From: Pseudomonas sp. RIT623
GTDB taxonomy: Bacteria; Pseudomonadota; Gammaproteobacteria; Pseudomonadales; Pseudomonadaceae
Direction of reading: 5' to 3'
Assembly (NCBI RefSeq): GCF_004519305.1
Contig: NZ_SOZA01000002.1
Location: forward strand, 1-64,000
Length of the DNA: 64,000 nt
The number at the start of each line of letters is the position of its first letter. The stretch's first letter is position 1. Below, piece by piece: positions 1-8,934 of the stretch. The notes beneath the pieces were generated by a model. It saw only the letters and a program-made list of their open reading frames with translations, made no database searches and was not told where the DNA came from. The position numbers and the translations under genes were made by a program.

Positions 1-68
1 GTTGATGTCGAAGTGCCAAATCAGGTCTGGTCAGGTCTGGTGTGGCGACATCACCTATGTCTGGGTAG
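1..68 (+). pseudogene. IS3-family transposase OrfB fragment, frameshifted
   Basis: The translation reads DVEVPNQVW in frame 1 and QVWCGDITYVWV in frame 2, which matches the 'NQVWcgDITYi' start of the DDE integrase core of IS3-family OrfB, including the first catalytic Asp. A direct 10-base duplication at 21-40 shifts the frame; deleting one copy restores a continuous PNQVWCGDITYVW. The similarity stops at about 65-71, where the first IS66 fragment begins. The fragment starts before the window, so its upstream part is unknown. Confidence 0.65.
21..40 (+). repeat. Direct 10-bp tandem duplication TCAGGTCTGG x2
   Basis: Positions 21-30 and 31-40 are identical (TCAGGTCTGG). The duplication is not a multiple of three and causes the frameshift in the IS3 remnant; removing one copy restores the conserved transposase reading. 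Confidence 0.9.
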
Positions 69-71
69 CGT

Positions 72-347
72 TATGTCGAGGCTGGGTATTTACCGATCGA
101 CAACAACCCGGCAGAGCGTGCAATAAAGCCATTCGTGATCGGCCGCAAAGCTTGGCTGTTCAGCGACACGCCCAAGGGTGTTGCCGCCAGTGCCGAGCTC
201 TACAGCTTGGTCGAGACTGCCAAGATCAACGGCCAAGAGCCCTATACGTGGCTGCACCACGTACTGGAGCGGCTGCCGCATGCGCAGTCTGCGGCAGACT
301 ATGAAGCACTGTTGCCGTGGAACTGCTCACCGGAAATGCCACGGTAA
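72..347 (+). pseudogene. IS66-family transposase (TnpC), C-terminal fragment 1
   Basis: Frame 3 reads [43 protein letters not shown] and ALLPWN to a TAA stop at 345-347. This is the standard C-terminus of IS66 transposases (the DNNxAER..RPFxxGRKxWLF block followed by the small C-terminal domain). A stop codon at 66-68 and the adjoining IS3 sequence show that everything upstream is missing. Only about 90 of roughly 510 residues remain, so it is non-functional. Confidence 0.85.
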
Positions 348-369
348 ACTGTGCCCCCATCTTGCGGAA

Positions 370-392
370 GGTGGGGTTCATGGATCGCTTAC
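370..392 (+). repeat. IS66-type right terminal repeat, copy 1
   Basis: The sequence GGTGGGGTTC...GCTTAC lies 23 bases after the stop of IS66 fragment 1. A near-identical block follows the second IS66 fragment at 925-947. Read inward it starts GTAAGCG, as in IS66-family terminal inverted repeats. Confidence 0.65.
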
Positions 393-396
393 AAAC

Positions 397-902
397 AGGA
401 CGCACTGACATCGCGTTGAACCTGATGAATAAGCTCTATAGCGTCGAGCGCGACTTGAAGGACAGTGACGACGAAGGTCGTAAGGCCGCCCGCATGGAGC
501 GCATGCCTGCCATTGCTGACTCAGTTGAAAAACAGGGTAGAGAAAACGCAACCTCAGGTCACGACGCAGAATGCCTTGGGCAAGGCCATCGGCTACTTGG
601 CCAGCAACTGGAGCAAATTGGAACGCTACATCGAACACGGCTACGTGCCGATCGACAACAACGCGGCCGAGCGTGCGATCCGCCCATTCGTCATCGGGAG
701 AAAGAGCTGGTTGTTCAATGACACGTCCAAAGGTGCCACTGCCAGCGCACAACTTTACAGCTTGGTAGAAACGGCCAAAGCCAACGGCCAAGAACCCTAT
801 GCGTGGCTGCGCCACGCACTGGAACGCCTGCCGCAGGCGTCCTCAGTGGAAGACTACGAAGCGCTACTGCCGTGGAAATGCACATCTCAACTACATAGCT
901 AA
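397..902 (+). pseudogene. IS66-family transposase (TnpC), fragment 2, frameshifted
   Basis: Frame 2 from about 405 gives [17 protein letters not shown] and [13 protein letters not shown], the internal IS66 segment before the DDE region. Near 500-535 the homologous reading moves to frame 3 ([50 protein letters not shown]) and ends with a TAG at 900-902. The 5' half is missing and a frameshift splits the rest, so this is a dead remnant. It differs at many positions from fragment 1 and is a separate IS66 relative, not a duplication of it. Confidence 0.85.
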
Positions 903-924
903 GCGCGCTGCCCATCATTGGTTA

Positions 925-947
925 GGTGGGGTTTATGGAGCGCTTAC
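925..947 (+). repeat. IS66-type right terminal repeat, copy 2
   Basis: GGTGGGGTTT...GCTTAC follows the stop of IS66 fragment 2 by 22 bases and differs from the copy at 370-392 at only two positions. It marks the right end of the second element. Confidence 0.65.
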
Positions 948-1313
948 GAATGAATCGTACCGCCTGCAAAACAGCACCCTGATGGCCAAGACCACGATCC
1001 AGACAAGGGAGCGTAGGCCGCGGGATATAGAGGAAGCGGAGGACGACCCGTTTTGACCTCGCCGGACTGGCCCCACTGAGTGCAGTGGTCAGCACTTTTA
1101 CGATGCTGTCGACTGCTAGGCTTATCCACAATTGCCGGGATCAAAATCGGCAAGCAGCCCTGGGTCATTATTCAATCGGTAGGGTGAGTCAACTTTCAGT
1201 CCGCGCCGACACATTTCAGGGCTCGGGCGCTACATTACGCCCCACTAGAACAACCACAAAAACATAATGAACACGGAGCGCCCTGTCACCAACTCAGTGC
1301 CTGCTGAACAAGC
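948..1313. other. Non-coding spacer between IS remnants and O-antigen operon end
   Basis: No convincing gene was found. A short open reading on the plus strand ends at the TGA at 1054-1056 with acidic codons (EEAEDDPF) but has no start context or family I recognise; it could be another decayed element. The stretch holds a possible downstream untranslated region of the GNAT gene, but no clear terminator hairpin with a U-tract was seen. Confidence 0.5.
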
Positions 1314-1838
1314 TCAACCCCGTAGAAATCTCGAAAATCGATCCTTCGAAACTTCAACAGCTTCCTTTCGGATCTCAAAGTAAAGAAAACGCTGATCTTC
1401 ACCAACTTGGACTGCACCCATTTTTTCGTGAAACGAAGCAACTTTTTCATTCCCCTTCATCACTTCGAAGTGAGAGGCAGAGCACTTCAGATTCTGAAAG
1501 CCAAAATCATAGACTAAAAACGCGCTCTCAATTGCTGCATACTTGGTTTTATTTTCATCAAGAATCCAGCTACCCCATGAAAAAGAATGCGCCTTAAAGT
1601 CATATAGTCGTACAGTCCCGCACCGGACCCCATCCAATCGCTCAATAATAAAATAGTACTGCCTTCCCGCTTGCTCTTCTGCCTTGTAGTTTCTTATCCA
1701 TTGGCGCTGAGCTTCCACATCACTGCCCACTGCCGACAAATACTTATTGTACTTTTCATCCGTGCGCAACCCAACGACAAACACAGCATCGCTCTCGTCT
1801 ATGAGTCGTAACCGTACCGTTTTAGCTGTTACTTCCAC
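1314..1838 (-). CDS. GNAT-family N-acetyltransferase, last gene of O-antigen operon
   Basis: This 174-residue protein resembles the RimJ/RimL-PseH type of GNAT acetyltransferases. It begins with TVRLRLIDESDAVFV and has the acetyl-CoA region near GSWILDENKTKYAAIESAF, followed by the ASHFEVMKGNEKVASFHEKMGA segment that is typical of this fold (N..S...YEKxGF). The chosen start is a GTG at 1838 preceded by AGGGAG eight bases away; a TTG at 1856 would add six residues but lies inside that ribosome-binding site. Base composition is clearly more AT-rich than the housekeeping genes, suggesting transfer. Being the last gene of a cluster that makes an amino sugar without any other acetyltransferase, it may N-acetylate the 3-amino-3,6-dideoxyhexose (as WecD or PseH, also GNATs, do for related sugars). 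That role is inference. Confidence 0.7.
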   Translation of the reverse strand: MEVTAKTVRLRLIDESDAVFVVGLRTDEKYNKYLSAVGSDVEAQRQWIRNYKAEEQAGRQYYFIIERLDGVRCGTVRLYDFKAHSFSWGSWILDENKTKYAAIESAFLVYDFGFQNLKCSASHFEVMKGNEKVASFHEKMGAVQVGEDQRFLYFEIRKEAVEVSKDRFSRFLRG

Positions 1839-1944
1839 CCGCGCAAACTCCCTCAACGCTAATTGACCGCCATCGCATTATACGCCTTGGACACCGCAAC
1901 CTGACTGCTCAATGGCAGGGAGCGCCAAGGCGTCCGTGCGTATA

Positions 1945-2823
1945 TTATTCCTCGTCTTTCAAGACTCTCAGCAAATATTGGCCATAGCCATTCTTGGCCA
2001 AGGGCACTGCCAGTTTCTCCAACTGCTCCGCGCCGATCCACTGCATTCTGTAGGCCAGTTCTTCAGGACAGGCCACCTTGAGCCCTTGACGATGCTCGAG
2101 GGTTGCAATGAACTGACTGGCCTCCAGCAAGGACTCATGGGTACCGGTATCCAACCATGCATACCCTCGCCCCATGATTTCGACCGACAGGGTACCTTGT
2201 TCCAGATAGGTGCGATTGACATCGGTAATTTCAAGCTCGCCGCGAGGTGAAGGCTTGATTTGCTTGGCGATATCGACGATCTGGTTATCGTAGAAGTACA
2301 GACCGGTCACGGCATACTTGGACTTCGGCTGCTTGGGTTTCTCTTCCAGGCTAACCGCCTTGCCGGCCTTATCGAACTCGACCACACCATAGCGCTCAGG
2401 ATCATGAACGTGGTAGGCGAACACGCTGGCCCCCTGTGGTCGCGCCATCGCACTATCCAAAAGCTTTTGGAAGTTATGGCCGTGATAGATATTGTCACCC
2501 AGCACCAAGGCAGAAGGATCGCTCCCAATGAACTGCTCGCCAATGAGGAACGCCTGGGCAAGACCATCTGGAGAGGCCTGTACCGCATATTGGATATTCA
2601 AGCCCCACTGACTACCGTCACCAAGAAGCTGTTCGAAGCGCGGGGTATCCTGAGGCGTGGAGATGATCAAGATATCGCGAATCCCCGCCAGCATCAGCGT
2701 GGTCAAGGGATAGTAGATCATCGGTTTATCGTAGACCGGTAGCAACTGCTTGGAAATCGCCAGCGTCGCTGGGTGCAGACGAGTACCGGAACCACCAGCC
2801 AGGATAATACCTTTACGTTTCAT
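1945..2823 (-). CDS. rmlA: Glucose-1-phosphate thymidylyltransferase RmlA
   Basis: RmlA condenses glucose-1-phosphate and dTTP to dTDP-glucose, the entry step of both dTDP-L-rhamnose and dTDP-amino-sugar synthesis. The 292-residue protein is full length. The nucleotide-binding motif [13 protein letters not shown] is at residues 8-20, followed by [15 protein letters not shown], and [19 protein letters not shown] carries the sugar-phosphate site. The ATG at 2823 is five bases after the rmlD stop, so the genes are co-transcribed as rmlB-rmlD-rmlA. Feedback inhibition by dTDP-rhamnose is known for the family. Confidence 0.97.
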   Translation of the reverse strand: MKRKGIILAGGSGTRLHPATLAISKQLLPVYDKPMIYYPLTTLMLAGIRDILIISTPQDTPRFEQLLGDGSQWGLNIQYAVQASPDGLAQAFLIGEQFIGSDPSALVLGDNIYHGHNFQKLLDSAMARPQGASVFAYHVHDPERYGVVEFDKAGKAVSLEEKPKQPKSKYAVTGLYFYDNQIVDIAKQIKPSPRGELEITDVNRTYLEQGTLSVEIMGRGYAWLDTGTHESLLEASQFIATLEHRQGLKVACPEELAYRMQWIGAEQLEKLAVPLAKNGYGQYLLRVLKDEE

Positions 2824-2827
2824 TTAA

Positions 2828-3724
2828 TTACTTTCCTTGAATTTCAACCAGCATCCGGGCGACGCCCTGATGCCAATCTGGCAAGCTCAGCTCAAAGGCC
2901 CGCTGTAGTTTCTGGATATCGAGCCGTGAATTGGCCGGGCGCTTTGCTGGCGTAGGGTAGGCATCAGTGGTCAACGCCTTGACCTGTTCTGCGCGGACCT
3001 TCAGCTCCACCCCAAGCTCCGCCGCTTGCTCAAGGACATAACGCGCATAGCCACACCAGGTAGTCTCCCCTGCTGCCGCCAGATGATATAAACCGCACAG
3101 TTCAGAATTGCTGCGCACGGCACGAACTGCATGGGCAGTGACGTCGGCAATCAAATCAGCACCCGTTGGAGCGCCAACCTGATCGTCAATCACCGCGAGG
3201 CTGTCGCGCTCGGCAGCCAGACGCAGCATGGTCCGGGCAAAGTTACTGCCGCGAGCGGCATAGACCCAGCTGGTGCGCAAGATCAGATATGCACAGCCGC
3301 TGGCCTGGATTGCCTGCTCACCCGCCAGCTTGCTTTGCCCATAGACATTCAATGGCGCAACCGCCAGGTCTTCCCGCCACGCCGTGACGCCGCTGCCGGG
3401 AAATACATAGTCGGTGGAATAGTGCACCAAAAGCGCCCCGCAGGCCTTCGCGGCCCTCGCCAGCACTTCCACTGCCTGTGCGTTGATCAAGTGCGCTCGC
3501 TCAGGTTCGGACTCAGCTTTATCCACGGCAGTGTAGGCCGCCGCGTTGACAATAACGTCGGGAGCGATGCTCGCAACAGTCTTGGCCAAGCCCTCGAGGT
3601 TTGCGAGATCGCCACAAAACGCCTCGCTACGCGCATTGAGTGCCACCACCTGCCCTAGTGGCGCGAGACTGCGTTGCAGCTCCCAGCCCACCTGGCCATC
3701 CTTCCCTAAAAGGAGGATTTTCAT
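2828..3724 (-). CDS. rmlD: dTDP-4-dehydrorhamnose reductase RmlD
   Basis: RmlD reduces dTDP-4-keto-L-rhamnose to dTDP-L-rhamnose with NAD(P)H, the last step of the rhamnose donor pathway. The 298-residue protein has the Rossmann motif [10 protein letters not shown] at residues 7-16, the DYVFPG segment and the YGQSK catalytic Tyr-Lys pair of the extended SDR family. Its ATG overlaps the rmlB stop by four bases (ATGA), implying translational coupling. RmlC, normally encoded beside it, is missing here and appears only as the fused domain at 14571-15551. Confidence 0.96.
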   Translation of the reverse strand: MKILLLGKDGQVGWELQRSLAPLGQVVALNARSEAFCGDLANLEGLAKTVASIAPDVIVNAAAYTAVDKAESEPERAHLINAQAVEVLARAAKACGALLVHYSTDYVFPGSGVTAWREDLAVAPLNVYGQSKLAGEQAIQASGCAYLILRTSWVYAARGSNFARTMLRLAAERDSLAVIDDQVGAPTGADLIADVTAHAVRAVRSNSELCGLYHLAAAGETTWCGYARYVLEQAAELGVELKVRAEQVKALTTDAYPTPAKRPANSRLDIQKLQRAFELSLPDWHQGVARMLVEIQGK

Positions 3725-4791
3725 GCCGTACGATCCGCGTAGTTCTGCTCGACCCAGTCTCTATAAGCACCAGACTGGACGTTTTGCACCCACTCTTGGT
3801 TATCCAGATACCACTCGACCGTTTTACGAATACCCGTTTCGAACGTCTCGGCAGGCTTCCATCCCAGCTCGCGCTCGAGCTTGCGGGCATCAATGGCGTA
3901 GCGGCGGTCATGACCTGGACGGTCCGTGACATAAGCCACCTGCTCACTGTAGGATTTGCCATCGACACGCGGGCGCATTTCATCCAGCAACGTGCAGATA
4001 CGCTGGACGATGTCCAGGTTTGGCTTCTCGTTCCAGCCGCCGACGTTGTACACCTCGCCAACCCGCCCAGCCTCGAGCACACGGCGGATGGCACTGCAGT
4101 GATCCTTGACGTACAGCCAGTCGCGAATCTGTTGGCCGTCTCCGTAGACAGGCAGGGCTTTCCCCGCTAGGGCATTGACGATCATCAGCGGGATCAGTTT
4201 TTCCGGGAAGTGATACGGTCCATAGTTGTTGGAGCAGTTGGTGGTCAACACCGGCAGGCCGTAAGTATGGTGGTACGAGCGCACCAGATGGTCGCTGGCC
4301 GCCTTGCTGGCCGAGTATGGGCTGTTTGGCTGGTACTGGTGGGTTTCAGTGAACGCGGGCTCGTCAGCGGCCAGAGAGCCATACACCTCATCGGTGGAAA
4401 CATGCAGGAAGCGGAAACCCTGGCGCGCCTCTTCACCCAGCGTCCCCCAGTAAGCCCGTACGGCTTCGAGCAGGCGGAAGGTCCCCATGACATTGGTTTC
4501 GACGAAAGCCTCAGGACCGTGAATCGATCGGTCGACGTGGGATTCGGCTGCGAAATTGATGACAGCCCGAGGCTTGTGCTCTTCCAGCAAGCGCCCCACC
4601 AGCTCCGCATCTCCGATATCACCGTGCACGAACACATGACGTTTATCATCTTTCAGGCTGGCCAACGTCTGCAGGTTACCCGCGTAGGTTAGCTTGTCGA
4701 GATTGATGACAGTCTCGTCTCCAGCGGCAAGCCAATCCAATACGAAGTTCGCACCGATGAAACCAGCGCCACCTGTAACCAATATAGTCAT
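3721..4791 (-). CDS. rmlB: dTDP-glucose 4,6-dehydratase RmlB
   Basis: RmlB converts dTDP-glucose to dTDP-4-keto-6-deoxyglucose, the branch-point intermediate for L-rhamnose and for 3-amino-3,6-dideoxy sugars. The 356-residue protein has [10 protein letters not shown] at residues 7-16, the STDEVYG motif with the dehydratase Asp134-Glu135 pair, and the Tyr159-x3-Lys163 catalytic motif (YSASK). It is the first of the rmlBDA trio and starts about 110 bases after the wbpM stop, so it could be read from the main operon or from its own promoter in that gap. Confidence 0.97.
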   Translation of the reverse strand: MTILVTGGAGFIGANFVLDWLAAGDETVINLDKLTYAGNLQTLASLKDDKRHVFVHGDIGDAELVGRLLEEHKPRAVINFAAESHVDRSIHGPEAFVETNVMGTFRLLEAVRAYWGTLGEEARQGFRFLHVSTDEVYGSLAADEPAFTETHQYQPNSPYSASKAASDHLVRSYHHTYGLPVLTTNCSNNYGPYHFPEKLIPLMIVNALAGKALPVYGDGQQIRDWLYVKDHCSAIRRVLEAGRVGEVYNVGGWNEKPNLDIVQRICTLLDEMRPRVDGKSYSEQVAYVTDRPGHDRRYAIDARKLERELGWKPAETFETGIRKTVEWYLDNQEWVQNVQSGAYRDWVEQNYADRTA

Positions 4792-4901
4792 ATGTCTGTT
4801 TTTCCGATATTTGAACTCGAACCTGACAAGGTTCGAGCTTCGTAAACCAGCGTCATTCTTTCAAGAATGTCGCGTTTTTAATCACACTCTGCTGCCAGGC
4901 A

Positions 4902-6899
4902 CTACAATTCATGGCGCCGGCGCTGGTACAACCAGTCGACAATCTCTTCAGTAGGGGTGTACCCGCTGACGGTATCCCTGAGCAGCTGCCGGACCGTGGG
5001 ATACTCATCAGTGGCGATAGCAGCCAGCAATGCCTCAAGGCGACGCTTGAGCACCTCCCAAGGCAGGCAATCCTCATTGGCGCTCATGATCATCGGATGC
5101 CGGGTGCCCAGCACATTGTCCCCGATCAGCAGCTCTTCATAGAGCTTCTCGCCAGGCCGTAAACCGCTGAACTCGATGGCGATATCCCCATGCGGGTTAC
5201 GCTCTGAGCGCACGCTCAAGCCGGAGAGATGAATCATCTTTTCCGCCAACTCGACGATCTTCACCGGCTCGCCCATGTCCAGCACGAACACATCACCGCC
5301 CTGCCCCATGGAGCCCGCCTGGATCACCAACTGCGCCGCCTCGGGGATGGTCATGAAGTAACGGGTGATCTTCGGGTGGGTGACGGTCAGGGGCCCACCC
5401 GCCTTGATCTGCGCATGGAACAATGGGATCACCGAACCGGAAGAACCCAGCACATTGCCGAACCGCACCATGGTGAAGCGGGTCTTGTTAACTTGGGCAA
5501 CATTGCCGACATCGCCCATGAGCGTCGGCGCACGCTCGTTGCTCAAGGCCTGCAGTACCATCTCGGCCAGGCGCTTGGTGCTGCCCATGACGTTGGTCGG
5601 ACGCACGGCCTTGTCGGTGGAAATCAATACGAAATTGGCCACCTGGGCCTGCAACGCAGCCTGGGCCGTATAGAGCGTGCCGATGACGTTGTTCTGCACC
5701 CCTTCGGCAATGTTGTGCTCGACCATGGGCACATGCTTGTAGGCCGCGGCGTGATAGACGGTATCCACCTTCCAGGCCTGCATGATGTCCAGCAGCTTGC
5801 GCTGGTCACGCACCGAACCCAGGATAGGCAGCAACTGCACGCCAAGCTGGTCCTGGGCGATGCGTTCTTCCAGCTCCTTGGCGATGCTGTACAGGTTGAA
5901 CTCGCTGTGTTCGTACAACAACAACGTGCGTGGCCGCTGACCGACGATCTGCCGGCACAGCTCCGAGCCGATCGAGCCACCGGCGCCGGTCACCATCACC
6001 GTGTTCCCGGCAATGCAGCGCGCCAGCAGGTCCTGCTGGGCGGGCACGGCATCGCGCCCTAACAAATCGGCGATATCCACTTCCTGGATATCATCCACCT
6101 TGACTCTGCCGCTCGCGAGGTCCATGAAGCCTGGCACGCTGCGCACATGCAGCGGGTAGCCTTCAAGCAGGTTGAGAATTTCGCGGCGTCGGCTGCGGCT
6201 GGCCGAGGGCAGCGCCAGGAGGATTTCCTCGGCCCCGGTGGCGTCGATCATGCGCTGCAGATTCTTGGGAGCATAGACCTGCAACCCCGCGATCATCCGG
6301 TTGGTCAGGCTGGCATCGTCATCGATGAACGCTACCGGGCGCATGGCCTTGCCCATGCGCAGGGCGGCCATCAGCTGGTTACCTGCCGCGCCAGCGCCAT
6401 AGATAGCGACCCGCGTGGATGCCTCGCCCTGGTTGAAGCGCCCTCCCTGGGTAGCTGCGCTGTTGAACCAGTCGCCCAGGAAATATTGGCGCATCAGCAA
6501 GCGCAACCCGCCGAGCATGATCATGCTCAGCCACCAATAGTTGAAGGTGATCGAGCGGGGCACCACATTGTCTTTGTTGCCCACCCAATAGATGAGTAGC
6601 CCCAATACCAGCGCCGACAGCGTGACCGCCTTGATGATGGTGATCAACGCGTCATTACCGAAATAACGCAGTACCGCCCGGTACATGCCTACCCGGATGA
6701 ACAACGGAATGGCCACCAGCGGCGCGCAGATGAACAGCCATGAGTGATCACGCAGCGGGTCGATCACATCATCGATACCCAGCCGCACCAGGAATGCCAG
6801 CCACAGCGCGACCCACACCAGCACCACATCCGCCGCGACCTGCAGCAGACGCTTGTGCCGCCGTGACAATCCCAGCAATCGAGCGCGCAGCTTATCCAT
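4902..6899 (-). CDS. wbpM: WbpM-type UDP-GlcNAc 4,6-dehydratase, membrane-bound
   Basis: This 665-residue protein has about four N-terminal membrane segments (residues 20-125) followed by two Rossmann regions: GAGAAGNQL at 168-176 and GAGGSIGSEL at 305-314. As in the WbpM/CapD/FlaA1 family, the catalytic motif is Met438-x3-Lys442 (MGSTK), with Met replacing the usual SDR tyrosine. Members convert UDP-GlcNAc to a UDP-4-keto-6-deoxy-HexNAc, the precursor of UDP-D-QuiNAc and UDP-D-FucNAc. I chose the ATG at 6899 because AGGGG lies five bases upstream; a GTG at 6926 would add nine residues. It is followed by rmlB and preceded by wbpL, the enzyme expected to use its product after reduction. Confidence 0.94.
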   Translation of the reverse strand: MDKLRARLLGLSRRHKRLLQVAADVVLVWVALWLAFLVRLGIDDVIDPLRDHSWLFICAPLVAIPLFIRVGMYRAVLRYFGNDALITIIKAVTLSALVLGLLIYWVGNKDNVVPRSITFNYWWLSMIMLGGLRLLMRQYFLGDWFNSAATQGGRFNQGEASTRVAIYGAGAAGNQLMAALRMGKAMRPVAFIDDDASLTNRMIAGLQVYAPKNLQRMIDATGAEEILLALPSASRSRRREILNLLEGYPLHVRSVPGFMDLASGRVKVDDIQEVDIADLLGRDAVPAQQDLLARCIAGNTVMVTGAGGSIGSELCRQIVGQRPRTLLLYEHSEFNLYSIAKELEERIAQDQLGVQLLPILGSVRDQRKLLDIMQAWKVDTVYHAAAYKHVPMVEHNIAEGVQNNVIGTLYTAQAALQAQVANFVLISTDKAVRPTNVMGSTKRLAEMVLQALSNERAPTLMGDVGNVAQVNKTRFTMVRFGNVLGSSGSVIPLFHAQIKAGGPLTVTHPKITRYFMTIPEAAQLVIQAGSMGQGGDVFVLDMGEPVKIVELAEKMIHLSGLSVRSERNPHGDIAIEFSGLRPGEKLYEELLIGDNVLGTRHPMIMSANEDCLPWEVLKRRLEALLAAIATDEYPTVRQLLRDTVSGYTPTEEIVDWLYQRRRHEL

Positions 6900-6946
6900 A
6901 AAACCCCTGCAAGCGTTATCCGACACTAAACCATTCCCTATTCATC

Positions 6947-7969
6947 TCACTTTGCCGGATGCTCGAGCGCACCGGCGCGCCAACGCGCCGCCAACAACAC
7001 CAGCGGCAGGTAGGCAATCACCACGCCCAACACACCATCGAGGCCCAGCAGTGCCACGCACAATGCCACTGGCAGCAGCCAAGCCACATTGATCGCCATC
7101 ACCGCCAGCGTCACGGGCAAGTGCCGCCCATAGTGGCGCGAAGCGAACTGGTAGCCGTGACTACGGTGCGCTTCGTATACCTTGTCGCCGCGCAACAAGC
7201 GACGCAACAGGGTGAACGTGGCGTCTACCACGAACACGCCCAGCAAGATCAGCCAGCACCAGAATAGCTGTGGCGAATGCCAGGCCGCCTGCAGCGACAG
7301 GCCCGCCAGGACGATACCGAGAAAACCGCTGCCGGCATCGCCCATGAAGATCTTCGCCGGCGGGAAGTTCCAGAACAGGAAACCCGCCGTGGCCGCAGCC
7401 AGCAACAGGGGCAAGGTCATCAGCTCGGGCGTGCCGGTCAGCATCGCGATCACGGCCATGCCGACGCCGACGCTGATGGCCTCCAGGCTGGCGATGCCAT
7501 CGATACCGTCCATGAAATTGTAGAGGTTAAGCATCCACACGCTGTACAACGCTGCCAGGAGGTAACCGAACCACTGCAAGTCCAGGTGCATGCCCGCGAA
7601 CTCCAGGGGGGCCAGCCCATCGAGCCAGAACAGCATCCAGGCCGCGGCGGCGAAATGGCCAAGCAGGCGCCAACGCGCAGCAATATGGCCATGGTCGTCC
7701 ATAAAACCGATTACCGCCACCAACGCGCCAGCGCCGCCGATACCCATCAGCACAGCAGGCGGCGCCCAACCGAGCACAGCCAACACCGGCAAGGATGCAA
7801 GGAAGGTCACCACGATCGCTACGCCGCCGCCGCGGGGCGTGGGGACGGTATGCGAACTGCGCGCATTGGGTACATCGATGATCTGCCGGCCCAAGGCGTA
7901 ACGACGCAGAACTGCTGTCAGTAGCAGAGAGGCCCCGAGAGCCAAAGGAAGCAACCACCATCCTGTCAT
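6947..7969 (-). CDS. wbpL: WbpL-like undecaprenyl-phosphate sugar-1-phosphate transferase
   Basis: WbpL starts the O-antigen repeat on the inner membrane by moving a HexNAc-1-phosphate from its UDP form (FucNAc or QuiNAc in P. aeruginosa) to undecaprenyl phosphate. The 340-residue, roughly 10-11 segment membrane protein shows the family motifs: FMDDHGH near residue 90, NLYNFMDGIDG, FMGDAGSGFLG, and the substrate-recognition EAHRSHGYQ loop. The start codon overlaps the stop of the upstream epimerase/reductase by four bases, and wbpM follows 47 bases later, so the three act as one initiation module. Confidence 0.93.
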   Translation of the reverse strand: MTGWWLLPLALGASLLLTAVLRRYALGRQIIDVPNARSSHTVPTPRGGGVAIVVTFLASLPVLAVLGWAPPAVLMGIGGAGALVAVIGFMDDHGHIAARWRLLGHFAAAAWMLFWLDGLAPLEFAGMHLDLQWFGYLLAALYSVWMLNLYNFMDGIDGIASLEAISVGVGMAVIAMLTGTPELMTLPLLLAAATAGFLFWNFPPAKIFMGDAGSGFLGIVLAGLSLQAAWHSPQLFWCWLILLGVFVVDATFTLLRRLLRGDKVYEAHRSHGYQFASRHYGRHLPVTLAVMAINVAWLLPVALCVALLGLDGVLGVVIAYLPLVLLAARWRAGALEHPAK

Positions 7970-8934
7970 TGTTCACGCTCTTTCAAAAAATGTTCGGCTG
8001 TCGCCTTGAATGCCTGTGCGACGCTGACCGGTGGCGTCCAGCCCAACAGCTCGCGGGTCTTGTCGATATCCACCTGCAGCGAGCCGCATAGACGCTGGGC
8101 CAGGGCGCCCTTGCCGAGCAAGATGGCAGTGCCACGCAGCCAGGCCGCCGGCACCGGCAGCAACCGCGCGGGCTTGCCCAGTGCCACGCCAAGACCAGCC
8201 AGCAACTGGGTCGTGGAGAGGTCTTGCCCGTCGCTGACCAGGAAGGTCTGGTTGGCGGCGGCTGGGTGATCGACACAGGTCACCAACAGGTCGACCAGGT
8301 TGTCCAGCGCCACCAGGCTACGCGCATTGTGGATAGCGCCAAAGGGCAGCGGCACACCCTTGCCAAGCCAGCCGAGCATGCTGCGGAAATTGGCTTTGAC
8401 CCCAGGGCCATACACCAACGGCGGGCGCACGATGACCACTTCCAGCGAGCAGTCGCGGGCCAGTTGGCGCAGCGCCGCTTCAGCCTCGTGCTTGGAGATG
8501 CCATAAGGGTCCTGCGCGGCGGGTTGTTCATCGGCGGTGAACGGCCGGCGGCCATCGGTGGTTTCACCATTGACCTTGACGGAACTGACGAAGATAAACC
8601 GCTTCACCCCGGCCCGTGCTGCCGCGCGGGCGAGATTGAGAGTGCCCTCGACATTGACTTTGCGAAACTCAGCCAGAGGATCCTGGGCAGTCTCGTTCAT
8701 CACATGTACCCGCGAGGCAAGATGGATGACGCTATCGATGCCAGCGAACACTGCCGGTTCCGAGGCAATCGCGCACAGGTCATCGATCAGACGGTACTCG
8801 ATATCCGGATGTTCGCCATCGGGAATGCGCCGTACCAGCGCCCGCAGCGGTGCTTTGCCTTCGAGCTGCAGTCGACGCATGAGTGCACTACCAACGAAAC
8901 CAGTAGCACCAGTGATCAGAAGCCCTGCGCTCAT
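7966..8934 (-). CDS. NAD-dependent epimerase/reductase, WbpV/WbpK-like
   Basis: This 322-residue extended SDR protein has GATGFVGSALM near residue 8, a VSSVKVNG segment and the YGISK catalytic motif. Located directly before wbpL and wbpM, it most likely reduces the 4-keto product of WbpM to UDP-D-QuiNAc or UDP-D-FucNAc, as WbpV and WbpK do; which epimer is made cannot be told from the sequence alone. The ATG at 8934 overlaps the upstream glycosyltransferase stop (ATGA). A longer open frame to 9063 exists but would overlap that gene heavily and lacks family similarity in the added part. Confidence 0.88.
   Translation of the reverse strand: MSAGLLITGATGFVGSALMRRLQLEGKAPLRALVRRIPDGEHPDIEYRLIDDLCAIASEPAVFAGIDSVIHLASRVHVMNETAQDPLAEFRKVNVEGTLNLARAAARAGVKRFIFVSSVKVNGETTDGRRPFTADEQPAAQDPYGISKHEAEAALRQLARDCSLEVVIVRPPLVYGPGVKANFRSMLGWLGKGVPLPFGAIHNARSLVALDNLVDLLVTCVDHPAAANQTFLVSDGQDLSTTQLLAGLGVALGKPARLLPVPAAWLRGTAILLGKGALAQRLCGSLQVDIDKTRELLGWTPPVSVAQAFKATAEHFLKEREQ

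Larger units (their letters stand above)
1..947 (+). mobile_element. Nested remnants of IS3- and IS66-family insertion sequences
   Basis: Three consecutive transposase fragments lie on the plus strand with no intact element. First is an IS3-family integrase-core piece (about 1-68), then the 3' end of one IS66 transposase (about 72-347) with its terminal repeat, then a frameshifted 3' part of a second, different IS66 transposase (about 397-902) with its own terminal repeat ending near 947. The block lies immediately beyond the distal end of the O-antigen operon. Repeated insertion and decay at this boundary is an inference from the fragment order. No left ends or target duplications can be seen here. 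Confidence 0.8.

Noticed and set aside
4792..4901. Small gene in the rmlB-wbpM gap
   Set aside because: The gap is 110 bases, and the short frames in it are tails of antisense frames without a ribosome-binding site.
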